This document shows, piece by piece, positions 48,976 through 59,700 of a DNA stretch of 64,000 nucleotides. The stretch's first letter is position 1, and each line of letters starts with the position of its first letter. The position numbers were made by a program, and so were the translations under genes. A model generated the notes under the pieces. That model searched no databases. It had not been told where the DNA came from and worked only from the letters and a program-made list of their open reading frames with translations. Source of the DNA: Pelargonium tetragonum (taxonomy: Eukaryota > Streptophyta > Magnoliopsida > Geraniales > Geraniaceae); the NCBI GenBank assembly GCA_036897445.1, contig JAYMTL010000044.1, positions 1 to 64,000 of the forward strand, given 5' to 3'.

Positions 48976-50090
48976 AATAAAGACAGGTATAGCTTCTCCT
49001 ACTACTATTAGTCAAATTTTTGAGTAAATAAAGAAGGAAGGTTATTTGAGTTTCAAGGAGTGTCCCCGTTGTATAACTTAAGTCTTTCTATTCTGGTAGC
49101 CCCAGCCGGGAAAAGAAGGGGTCTCCTTAGTTTCAAGCGATAAGGAACTCCTCTCAGGGATTTAAGAGAGTCCTTTATTACCGAGATTGAGTGCTATTAA
49201 AAGAAGTTCATGAGTCTTTGGCCTCTATTGTGTATATACGCACCCTTAAACTATAACTATTAAAAGGTGCCTCGTTTTGGGAAAAAGGCTTCTAGAACCG
49301 TTCCTTTGTTTTTTGAATTGCTTCCGAGTATCCTGTAACACTTTTTAACCAACACCTTCTTATTCTTATCTACGATACCTTGCTTTTTCCTCGTTTCTTA
49401 CCCTTTTCAGATTCAGACCTACAACTGGAAAACAGGCTTTCACTTTTTCTTTACTGAACTTCGGGAATTGATAGGCCAAGATCCTCTTAAGGTTTTAGTA
49501 AGACGTAGGTTCTAATCTCAACTTCTCTAAAAAAAGAGATCTCCTTTATAGAATCCTCTGCATAAATTTAAGTTTTAGTTTTAGAGTTCTCTTAGGGCCT
49601 TCTTTGCTAAATTTCGTTAGCTTTATCCTTCATTTTCTTGATTATCTAAAAAGGGTAACCCTGAGAGCAACACAAAGGAGCTTCCTACTTTAAAAGTTTC
49701 AACTTAAACTTCAGGAACAAAAAGGTATTCTTCAGAATAATTATACAGAAAAAAGGGAAAACCTTGAAGGAATTTGAATGCTTTTCTTTAATATAACCTA
49801 ATATTTCATAAGATTCCTTACTCAGAAGCTGTAAACCTCTTGGATTTCTAGGCCTTTCCAGGGTCTTTATCACAAAAAAAAATTGACTTTAGCTTTTATA
49901 TTCCTAAAAGTCTTACTCGTAATTCAAAAGGAACTCGATTAAACCAAGGAGTCCCGAAGTTTTTATCTAAGCTTTCGTTTATTGCACATTTTAGGTACTA
50001 GTCCTTTTTAGTTCGGCTATCTCGTTCTAAGAGTCCCCCCTTTAGATTAGAAAACTAACACCAGGGAAACTCTCTCCTTGGAACTTACTA
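48976..50090. other. Unassigned spacer with short repeat blocks
   Basis: No gene is seen. It includes the 16-base repeat core at 49365-49380 and an exact GGTTCTAATC at 49508-49517. Confidence 0.5.
49365..49380 (+). repeat. CTTATCTACGATACCT repeat core, copy 2
   Basis: Exact reverse complement of 41307-41322 and one base different from 9480-9495. The similarity to the hinge copy continues into the following CTTTTTC-type block. Confidence 0.65.
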
Positions 50091-50375
50091 CCTGACTCGA
50101 AAGCTAAAAGAAGAACTTTTCTCTCCTACATAGCTGCTTTGGAAACAAAGGAACATAGGTAGCAAACTACTTACTTTAATGAAAGAATTCCCAATCAATA
50201 AAAGCTCCTAAAAAAGGGAAGACAGATGAAAGAAAACAAGGCTCATGTTTATACCTAGCATGTCAATTATTGAGAGTTTAGGCACTTCGCAAGGATAAGT
50301 ATTGTCCCATTTAGCATCAATCTTTACTATATCCTTCTCGAGTTGCTTCCTTTATAGAATAGAGATTCAATCTTT
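50091..50375 (+). repeat. Displaced copy of C-rich array modules
   Basis: This block joins sequences resembling 37.14-37.33 kb (30 of 31 bases at 50142-50172) and 35.86-35.98 kb (16 exact bases at 50255-50270). In the array those two lie about 1.4 kb apart in the other order. So it is either a rearranged copy, or both array sites are parts of a longer unit seen most completely here. Confidence 0.7.
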
Positions 50376-50399
50376 CTTTTTTGTTAGAAATATCATTAA

Positions 50400-50945
50400 G
50401 CGGAACTAGAAAACCAAAGAAAGGAAAGACACTATCTGATACTATCTCCTATAAGTCCTGTATCTATATCCCCGGTTTTTAGAAGACTGCTACCCTATTT
50501 CTTTCTACAGCCCCTACTACTATAATATTGCTAATCAAACTACCAAAAAGACAGAATACAAATAAAAGTCAAGGCATGAGAAGTAAGTCAAGCAGTGGGG
50601 TTAGGAAGGAATCTCTGTACTATTTAGAAACTACAAGACAATAACATCCTTCTCTTCGTTTCAGCCGGTAAGGTGGACTATTTCGACAATTAAGGCACTC
50701 CCCCCTCTAATGATAAACGCGTAGGGCAGTGAGGTAAGCTTGCTTAAAGTTAGAGACTGTCCAATACTTTATTACTATTAGACTAACGATTTATATCATA
50801 ACTAACTAATAAAGAAGATCTTAAAGGAGTAAATACACTTACACCATATAATGAATACTAACTAATAGAATCCACTAGAATACCAATTCTAAGAAACTAC
50901 GACGCTACGGGCTACAAGAAGAAGGCGGGTATTCTAGAAAAATTC
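50400..50945 (+). repeat. Further low-complexity family copies
   Basis: 50508-50590 is the third C-rich/A-rich unit (see 48591-48975). 50760-50935 resembles 41.09-41.28 kb, sharing GACGCTAC followed by CTACA-GAAGA and the upstream AATGAATAC-type words. No gene is seen. Confidence 0.5.
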
Positions 50946-52933
50946 TTAAGTCAAACCTCGGGGAGTTTCTGGATACATTTTGAGTTTGAAAGAGAGGCGT
51001 TCTCCGAAACAAAGGAAGATTCTATGGCACATCCTATATCCTTCAAGTTGAGCTAAACTTTTCCCTTTTACATAAACTGGGAAAGCCTTATGCTAAAAGA
51101 TCAGACTTGTGTTATTCCTAGAGCTGGCGGGCGGCTCCTTATACTAGGGTCTAAACGAATTTGTACCCATAAAGCTTAATAGCTTGAATTTCTTTTAATT
51201 GTTAATATATAAAAGTCTGGGTTTTTCTTATAGATTTGAAAAGAAAAGCGCCCCCCTTAAGTACGGGATTCCCCTTTTAATGTATTATTAGGAGTTCTTG
51301 TGCAAGTGAGGGACAAACCATATCTGAAAATGCCATAAAGGGTTTTTGCTATAATAAGCATTGCCAAAGTGAGAGGGAAGCCTTAACAAGAACAAGGTAA
51401 TTCAATTAAGCTAGTTTGATGCTGTCATTCTACTCCATACCTTTCACAAAAAGTCTTTAAATCCCAAATTGCATATGCAAGTTCAAGTTAGGTTAAGGTC
51501 AAGATTTGCTCTAGTGGGATATCCTCGGGTTAACAGAATCGCCGAAAAGGTGTTCTACTTACTATAGCGGTGTCCTCTCCTAGGGGAGACTGCCCAATTC
51601 TTTTGATAAAACCTAATTGAATTGAAGCGGAATTCCCGATAGGCTTAAATGATATAAAATACCTTGTATTTCTATTCGTTGTGTGTCTTATTTTTTTCTT
51701 TTTGAATATGTAAACTTACGACGAATAAAGAGAGGGAGAGGTCTAGTGGTCAAAGGTTTTATTAAAAGAAGGGCTCCTTTTAAGTTTAAGTTAAGTAATA
51801 ATTATAATAAAGTAAATAAGTAAGGGAATAACAAGAGCCCCTGTTCTGCTAGTTTTCTAAAAATGTCTTAAAACGCACGCTAGCAAGGTATAATATAAAA
51901 ATTGACTGGATAGACTAAGTTTTAACCTTACAGCGTTTGGTATTGTTCTAATGAAAGAAAGCTTATAACTAGGGAAAGAAAAAGACTTTTCGAGGGTCCT
52001 GTCCTCTTTCCTAGAATCTGATTTCCGTTTTAAAGCAATAAAAAGGGTAAGGGATTACTTAGTGTACCCGATATTTCAAATGAGTTTCTTCCAGACTATG
52101 TTATGTACCACTAAATTTAAGAAAAAGCGTAAATTCCGGCGAGTCTCCACTGTGAATATTGTGGAGCAAGCCTAAAAAATTCTATAAAAGAGAATTGTAT
52201 CTGTATTCAGTATCCTCGGGTCTTGAATTTAATATAGAACTAAAGTGAAAGTCAAATAGGTTTTGTTTTTTCTATTGGGGTGCTCTGGTTTAGTCCTCAA
52301 CCTAGATTTGTTATCCCTTTTTCTTTTGGAAAGTCTTTACTTTAACTTTGTAATTATTTTAAATTAGAAAAGTATAGTCTTAGATAATTTAGGGTAAATT
52401 AGGAAACTTCTCGATAGTAATACTTATAACTTTTCAGAAAAGTCCTAAACCAAACTAATTATCCTTAAGAAATAAGGAAGGTGTAGGCTCAAGTCCAAAA
52501 GTAAACTCTAAAGGGGATCCGCTTCTTACATATTGCAACCGTTTTAGACGCGTATAGAAGTGGTTTGACAGGGCACCGCTAAGTGACGGATAAACTCATT
52601 TAGGAAAAGTTTCATATCCCATAGATAGAATATCCGCTAAACCCGTATAATTAAAAGTAAATAGAATATAAATTTTTAGTCCTAATAGCTTAAGGCGTTG
52701 TTCGAACCCTAAATTGAAGACTGAGCAGGGAGACAGACGCAAATCTAGTGTATATCATTCATTAAACCAAGAAATTTTTACGCAGAGTCACCGGGCTTTC
52801 AAGTAGCGAAAGTATATTAATTAATTTAATACACCTAGCTTCCTTTTTCATTAAGTGCAAGGTCCACCCTTCTTCGATTTGCCAGCTCCTTCTAAGGATA
52901 TACAATTTCCAGGATTCCTCCTTTTATCCTTCA
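50946..52933. other. Unassigned spacer with an 18-bp repeat
   Basis: No gene is seen. The 18-base block at 51396-51413 is shared with the region downstream of the tRNA genes. Confidence 0.5.
51396..51413 (+). repeat. 18-bp repeat, copy 1
   Basis: GGTAATTCAATTAAGCTA is identical to 56733-56750. GCCAAAG and AACAAG words upstream of both copies suggest a longer diverged unit. It resembles, but is not the same as, the GGTAATGTAATTA motif. Confidence 0.65.
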
Positions 52934-52944
52934 GGGGGGGGGGG
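52934..52944 (+). repeat. Run of 11 G
   Basis: Eleven consecutive G in DNA of about one-third G+C is unusual. It could be a slippage-prone homopolymer or an assembly artefact; the exact length is doubtful in most sequencing data. Confidence 0.8.
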
Positions 52945-55943
52945 ACTATCACACAATAACTCTGTCTAATAAACTAATAAACATTACTGTACTAATACTA
53001 ATCTAGGTTAACTGTAAGGAACTCTACAGCCATGGATTAAAGGCATTTTACTAAAGTCTAAAATCTCCTTTATTGGAACGGGCCCTAGTACTTTACTTTA
53101 ATACAGTCGAATCCCCTTACTCGGAAACTTTTAGACCCTGTCTAGTTAATAAAAGCAAGGATTTTTTTCTCTTCGGAATAATAATGATGTATTTCCTTTT
53201 GTTAAGAGCTTGCGCAGGTTAAACAGGACCCTTTTTATAGGTTGAATTTTAGAGGGGACTCTATTCTGTCTGTAGGTTTTGAAGAAGCGGATTGACTTCT
53301 AGATATATCTTAAAATTTCTTGTTTATCAATATCATTCCTTTGTTCGTACTTAATTACTGCACCTCCTCAGGAAATCCTGAAGCGTAAAGCTCTTAATAT
53401 GGCTTTACGAGACCCCTATATAATGTACCTCTTTTTTAAGTGTTACTGTATAAATAAAATAACATGCTGTATAATTTAGAGGTGAGAGTTTGATTTTCTT
53501 AGTATAGTAGGGCATGAAAGGCACCGCTGCAAAGTAGGTGCGTATATATAAGAGTAATATCCCTTACTAATCCTAGCTTAGTGCAGTAATACACTACCAA
53601 AAGGAAAACCTATTAACAGGTTAGCTATCTTCCCGGGAGGCTCGTTAACAAAAAAAAAGCTCCTTATGTCTTTTATATTCCAGAATATTTAACAAAATCT
53701 ACAGTAGGGGTAATAAAGTCTATTGCTCACTTATTAAGGTAACTTCTAAAGAGTGTTTCCCCCCTTTTAAGGGGTACTCCTAAGTAAGCGTTTTTCCTAT
53801 TTCTAAGGAATTTTTTGTTGTTATAAAGTCTTGACTTTTTTCATCTGAAGTTTTAGTTAAGTTGGTGTCTTAATTAAGGAAGAGTTGCTCCTGTGGTATA
53901 ACTTTTTGGTGAGCTCATGGATTACCTGGATTTTCCGTAGCTATTTAAGGATTTTATATTAAGGAAGAATAAGGTTGCATCTTCCCTAGCTTCCAATCCC
54001 CCTAGAGCTGTAAAGCTAAAGCAGTTTGCAAGCAAGGCAGTTGTATATAAAATCTTATTCCTTACAGTTTTTACAATGGGTATTAAGTAAAGAGAGTTCC
54101 AGGTCTAGCTTATAGGAAAGGTAAAAATGAAAGATTGAGAGTACGAAGGTTACATATCTTAAGAAAATAGATATTTTCAGATTAAGAACAAGGCTTTCAG
54201 AAGTGTCTCTCCTCATCAGCAAAAGGGATTCCTTAAGGTTTATAGGCTAATATCAAGTACAGAGGAAGTTCCCCTCTTTATTCCAGCTTCCCTATAGCTC
54301 GAGACAATTAAGCACCGAGGACCCCTGAGTTATTCCATATAGAAACCCTAATTCTGAAATTAAAGAATCTAAGGAGTTTGCTAGTTATCAAATTCTAGAA
54401 ACAAAAAAAAAAAAGGATTCTGCTTATGATTCCCGAGTATACAGTTAAAAAAAAGCAATAAAATAAAATTGTCTAGAGATTCTTGCGGAGAAAGTCTTCT
54501 CAAAGAAATCTCTCGATAGTAGGCTGTTTTTACCCCATTAATATTATGATGAGTTCTCAGGAAAACTCACTGCCTGTTTAGGTCTTATATTTGAGTAGCC
54601 TTGCGTCTTACCTCTTGAGAGTTGTTCTCATACTTTTTTTTACTTATAGAGCTTTCTCTATAATGACTCCCGGATATACTATCTATATTCTAGTGGTTTT
54701 TATTGAAAATGTTGATTCATTAGATAGTAATTAAAAGACTTTAGAAGGAGCCCTCCATAATAACAAAAGTAGAAGAGAATCTGAAACCTCAGTACTTTCT
54801 ATTCTAAAGGGTTCTTAAACATCCTTTAATGCTAAAGGAATCCTGTCAATATAAAAGGAAAACTAAGTAATGTCTATGTCTACTGGATTCGTGAAGAAAC
54901 ACTTTTATGAGAAAGCCCTGTTTTGAGTTTGTGCTTGTTTATAAAATCACTCCTTTGTAGAAAGAGCTACGTTATATATGTATATCGAAGTCTAAGCTTA
55001 ATTTAGATCTGCAGACAATTTAGAACAGATTGAGCCCTAAAGTCTAGGGTAATAAAGCACCTCCTAATAGAAAAAGCTACAGTAGTTGCCGAGCATTTCC
55101 TCTATAAAAGAAGTTGACTGGATTTCCCTTTCCTACTATACTCAAAATTGAGTGTGACTTTTAACTTTTCGATGATGTAATATAGTGTAGCCTAATTTAG
55201 GAAACCCTCATTCATATATAATTGAAGAGTTCCTTGAAGGATATGCTTAACTTGTATTTGGAGGTTTTAGATAACTTTCTTGTATCCGGGATTCTTTTGT
55301 GTCGTCCTGCTTGGATAGCAGTTTATTCTCTAGATTTGCTCTTTCTAGTAATCCAGAGGCCCCGGTATCCGTTTTTTAGTATCTCTCCTAAGTAGCACTC
55401 ATATCCTTTTTTTTATTTGACACGAAAAGTCTCTGCTTGATTTACCGAATTCCTTACTTAAGACTCTATTGACTTTATCTTGAAACCAAGAGCTCATAAG
55501 TAGCCTATAGAATCTTTTTTAGTTATGACAACGAAAATGACATCAAACAAAAATTTAGGATATGTACATTGGTTCTAATTGACTTTTTGATTAAAGCAGA
55601 AAAAAAGACCTTAAAATTGAGACATATCTCAGAAATTTCTCCTCTTTTTGTAAGAGCACAGCTAGAGCATCATCCTTTTACAAATTTCTATTTAATGCTT
55701 TCTTTAATTTAGAACTTGAGTCTACGCTTCCGTGGATTTTACCAAAAAATAGAACTACTGACTACCTATACTTTTTATATTTATAGTAGAATATCTCTAG
55801 AAAACTTATATTGTTGAATCCTTATTGGCGAGTCTTATCTATTAAAGGAGAGCTCTTGTATTGTATATTAACGTAAAAGGGAACCTTCATTATGCTAGTC
55901 TTAATTCTACTAGATAAGACACTCGGGTTAATAGAGTGGTGCT
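52945..55943. other. Unassigned spacer
   Basis: No gene is seen. An 8-bp inverted repeat (53384-53391 with 53402-53409, CGTAAAGC/GCTTTACG) has a 10-base loop and is within chance. An A-run of about 12 lies near 54.40 kb. Confidence 0.5.
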
Positions 55944-56017
55944 CGTATCTTATCCCGGTCAGTTATAGTAAGGAACTGAAAAAGCCGCGTACGGAGGTTC
56001 GAATCGTGTCACTCCTA
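55944..56017 (+). pseudogene. Decayed tRNA-Phe-like gene, copy 3
   Basis: This 74-base block on the plus strand has the same layout as the two minus-strand tRNA-Phe-like relics. It has a nine-base D-loop ending GTTA, the anticodon loop CTGAAAA (anticodon GAA) identical to remembered plant mitochondrial trnF, a five-base variable region and the T-loop TTCGAAT. Acceptor strands do not pair, the anticodon stem keeps two of five pairs and the T-stem about one. It lies 281 bases upstream of the intact trnN on the same strand. Confidence 0.5.
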
Positions 56018-56298
56018 AGAAAAGGGTAAAGTCTAGCACATAGACTCATATAAAAATTTGAGTGTGAATGAGACTTACCAGGTCATCCCATTTCTTATTT
56101 AAATACTTATTTACATTTGTCTATTTTATGGCTCACGAAATCGGATCCGAAAAATCACTCTAGTCTAAGGATAGCCTTATTATATAATAATAGAGTTTTA
56201 GTCTTGAGTTTAGTATGGATTCTTGTTCTATCAAACCTTCTTAAATAATATCCTAAATGAATGAACAGAGTATAGAGTCCTTATTATATTAGCCGCCT
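56018..56298 (+). other. Leader region upstream of trnN
   Basis: Nothing coding. It is AT-rich, as expected for a promoter or 5' leader, but I found no convincing plant mitochondrial promoter core (CRTA followed by AAGAGA). Confidence 0.4.
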
Positions 56299-56370
56299 TC
56301 CTCAATAGCTCAGTGGTAGAGCACTCGGCTGTTAACCGAGCGGCCGTAGGTTCAAATCCTACTTGAGGAG
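56299..56370 (+). tRNA. trnN: tRNA-Asn (anticodon GUU)
   Basis: This tRNA carries asparagine to AAC and AAU codons in organellar translation. The 72 bases fold into a perfect cloverleaf. The acceptor TCCTCAA (56299-56305) pairs with TTGAGGA (56363-56369). The D-stem is GCTC/GAGC with loop AGTGGTA. The anticodon stem CTCGG/CCGAG encloses CTGTTAA, with GTT at 56331-56333. The variable region is CGGCC and the T-arm GTAGG-TTCAAAT-CCTAC. G at 56370 is the discriminator; no CCA is encoded. It resembles both chloroplast trnN and the chloroplast-derived trnN of angiosperm mitochondria. It sits 49 bases upstream of trnY in the same orientation, so cotranscription is plausible. It is the best-preserved structure in the window. 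Confidence 0.97.
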
Positions 56371-56419
56371 ACTCAGACAAGAAATTCTTAGTTTATAGGT
56401 CTAAATAAAGAAGCAAGAA
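56371..56419 (+). other. trnN-trnY spacer
   Basis: A 49-base spacer between the two tRNA genes, short enough for a single transcript cut by RNase P and RNase Z. No promoter-like element is evident. Confidence 0.6.
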
Positions 56420-56501
56420 GGGAGAGTGGCTGAGTGGTCAAAAGCGGCAGACTGTAAATCTGTTGAAGGTTTCTACGTAGGTTCGAGTCCTGCCTCTCCC
56501 A
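56420..56501 (+). tRNA. trnY: tRNA-Tyr (anticodon GUA), long variable arm
   Basis: This 82-base class II tRNA carries tyrosine to UAC and UAU codons. The acceptor GGGAGAG (56420-56426) pairs perfectly with CTCTCCC (56494-56500), and A at 56501 is the discriminator. The anticodon stem GCAGA/TCTGT (one G-U pair) encloses CTGTAAA, with GTA at 56454-56456. A variable arm of about 13 bases follows, then GTAGG-TTCGAGT-CCTGC (one G-U pair). The long variable arm and lack of an intron are bacterial/organellar traits; plant nuclear tRNA-Tyr genes carry an intron and a short variable loop. The sequence is very close to plant mitochondrial trnY as I remember it. In many angiosperm mitochondria a trnN-trnY pair precedes nad2 exons, but no nad2 sequence is recognisable downstream here. 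Confidence 0.97.
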
Positions 56502-56732
56502 CTTTTTTATCCTTTTTTGTACATTAAGAAAGGTTTGCTCTGACAGAGCTTGTCTTTAATACAAATCTCTGGAATGTGGATCCAGTCACGCATTGCTCTC
56601 TAAGCTTGTCTATCCACTAGAATTGGCGCTCTTTCATCACAGAAAAGAGACGGGTTTATCACAAGTCCTTACTTATTAGATTTTAGTTTATTCGTAGTCT
56701 TTTTTCACAAGCCAAAGGAATGGGAACAAGGA

Positions 56733-56750
56733 GGTAATTCAATTAAGCTA
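56733..56750 (+). repeat. 18-bp repeat, copy 2, downstream of trnY
   Basis: Identical to 51396-51413, starting 232 bases after the end of trnY. It may be part of the tRNA 3' flank copied elsewhere, or a dispersed repeat that happens to lie here. Confidence 0.65.
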
Positions 56751-59700
56751 CTCGCACTCAAATTGAAAATCAAATGGGCCCTTTTATATAAAGCTTTTGT
56801 AAAGAAAACAAAGTTTCTTTTATGGAACATTTATATATAAACGACTTTAGGTTCTGATAAGAAAAATAGAATCCATTTTAGTGTAGAGTCAAAGCTTAGA
56901 TTATCAAAAAACCTTTCCTAAGTAACTACTATCATCTAATTTTAGTTGTATGACTACCGATTCAGTACGGACTACGTTAGTTTCCGAGTTATGTACTTTA
57001 CTGCTTTCTTCCCTTTTAATACCAATGCTTGTAAGATGTAGTATTGATATAGCACTGTCAGTTTGTAAATGAAAAAGAACTTTATTTATTAGTTTCGTTT
57101 ATCATAGATTTCGAAAAGAGGGTTTCCTTAGAACTTAAATCAATTTGTTACTAATAAAAGTAGAAATAGGTACTTTTAATCCTAGCGCTAATAGTTTGAT
57201 TTTACATTCCTGCGCAATGAGTGTCTACCCCCACTAGAATTTACCATACATAGCAACAAAAGACAAGCTTTTGCCTTTACACGCTGAGTCTATCAACTTA
57301 AGCCCTTTAGAGGATCCCTAATCTCTAAACAAGCACAAAGCGAATAGCCCTTTTTTTATCTTAGGGCCACGTGTCGTAGCGCTACTCTGAATATGAGAGA
57401 TAAGTAAGTATATCACTTTAAATTCTTAAATCTAATTTCAGTTTTTGCTGTAGAAATCGTTTACCTATAGCGGTCATTTAAGTAGACGTTTAGAACTTTT
57501 CTATTAGAAACTAAGGTAAGCAGACGACAAATAGAAAGGAGCTTTTAAGTTAAGCAAAAGTACCTGCAAAGTAGGTAATTATAGTTACAATCCTGGTCAA
57601 ACAGGACATTATTTCAAAGGAAAAAAGCGTGAGAGTGTTAACAAAAAAGAAGCTTAGGTATAGTTTAATATTGAGAAATAGCTGGGTTTTCTATGAGAGT
57701 ATACATGTGCTTTTGTCGATTCTGTATTTAGAAAAAGAATAGTCTTAAAAATTCTTCATTATTTGCTGCTTGCTTCTAGATATCTGATAGGCTACTTTAC
57801 TTCTATTTTGGTTCTGACTTAGTTTAATGAGATTGCAAAGGTTATGATAAAGTGCCTATTAAAGATACTATACGAAGTTTCTCTTCTAAAGTACTATCAA
57901 AAAATCACCCCTATGAGATTCTTTCCAAGCATTCAGTTGCAAACGTCAGCTAGCCAAAGCTCCTAAATTTCTTTAACTTCGTTACCTCGTCTTCAACCTG
58001 CCATTGCTCTATCATCGCCAGTTCTGCGCCATTCAAGAGTTTCTAATTAAGCGTGCAAATAGTTCGTAAGCCACCGTGTAGGACTACCTTATTTATTAAG
58101 TTTACTGAAGTTTTTTACGATGTGACGCTTAGCGGTCCTTTTCCTTGTGCGGGATGATTGAGAAGTTACTAAAAAAAAAGACGAGACCAAGCCCTTTAAA
58201 TAGGAAACCCTTGCTTATAGGCGTGTTTGCGCATTTAAGTTCTTTCCTTTGTATTTATTAGCACTATTGTAAACCCATAAAACTAATACGTAGTTTAAGA
58301 GTATTGCTTGTATCATAATCTTAGAAACTTAAACTCGGCTAGCTCTAGCAACCTAGAAACCTGGAAATAAGCAAACTCCTTAATTAAAAAATCTCAAACT
58401 CAACATTAAAGAATATTTTGGATTTAGAGAATTGCCTTTTAAAAAGGAGGCTCCTTAAATTAATTAGCAAACAGTTTGATTTAGGTTTCTAGAGTTACTT
58501 AATTCCCAGGGAGAGTACACAAAATTGAAAAAAGTTCAGCCAACCAAAAAGGAGAACCTTTTATTCGAGGATCACTACAAAGATTCAGGGATAATGCCTC
58601 TTTGAATTCATAGGAAGAGACTGTCAACTACAAACAAAAGCTATAAAATTCTGAATAGAAGGTTATCTTACTAACAAGCTATAATTAAGAACCCAGGAGC
58701 GATTTTAACCCGGCTTCTGGATCCTTTATTTAACGTCATTCACGGGTCTATACCTTTCTTGTTTTTTTATTACTATTTTGAAAAGGTTCCTAAGTCGTTT
58801 AGTAATAGATAAAGAGAGCTTCACTAAGAAATTCTAAAATTTTCTATAGTATTCGTGATTGAGTATGACATTAAAAATTTCTAGATCAATTGCTTATATC
58901 CTTTATATATAATACTTCCTCGTTTAGTAATAAAGAGATTTAATATACCCTTAATTTATGACTTACTGGCTTAAAGTTAAAGACAATATCAATTTTTGTA
59001 TATCTCTCCGGCACTCCCTTGAAGAAGGAGTTGAGTTGATGAAAACGAATTTTACAGATACGTATTTTGTCCTAATAAAACACTTCACATTCAAAACTCA
59101 AAATACTAGTGCTTCAGTTTACTACTGCGTGCGTTAGAAGTCCAGAATTTGAAAAGGATATAAGTAAAATCTATAACTTTGTAAAGCCCTGCGTTTAACC
59201 TACAAGTAGAAGGAAGACTCCAAATTATTATATGGAAAATTTTTGCCGCCTCCCCTTGGGTACAACCAATAGAATATAGTATTACTGTAAAACTTTATTT
59301 CGACCTTACATAGTTTTTGACCTTTTATATGCTTATCTATTTAATCTATAGTATAGGGTCTCTACAGCATTGCACATTCAATCCTTAAGAACTTTAAGAG
59401 CTTTCGCCTAAAAAGACTAACGGCGTTTTATTTATAAGCCTCTCTAATCTAAAGTCTAAAGAGCCAAACCAAATATTTTAGCCCTTTTCTAAAAGAATCT
59501 TTCTAGAGTTATAATATTAAGGAGCAACCTGAATAGGGATATCCTGTAAATATCAAGGGCAACAACTCCGTCAGTTTTTGGTTTACAAAGTGGCATATAA
59601 TTAGAAAATACCTATAGATTTTTGTGTGAGGTGTATTTTACTATATACTAAAAAGTTCCTGGTTAAGCTTTTTTGGGGTGCGCTAGCGAGTCTTTACTTT

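Noticed and set aside
53525-53545. Plant mitochondrial promoter-like CGTATATATAAGAG
   Set aside because: It matches only loosely, the AT run makes such matches common, and no gene lies downstream within reach.
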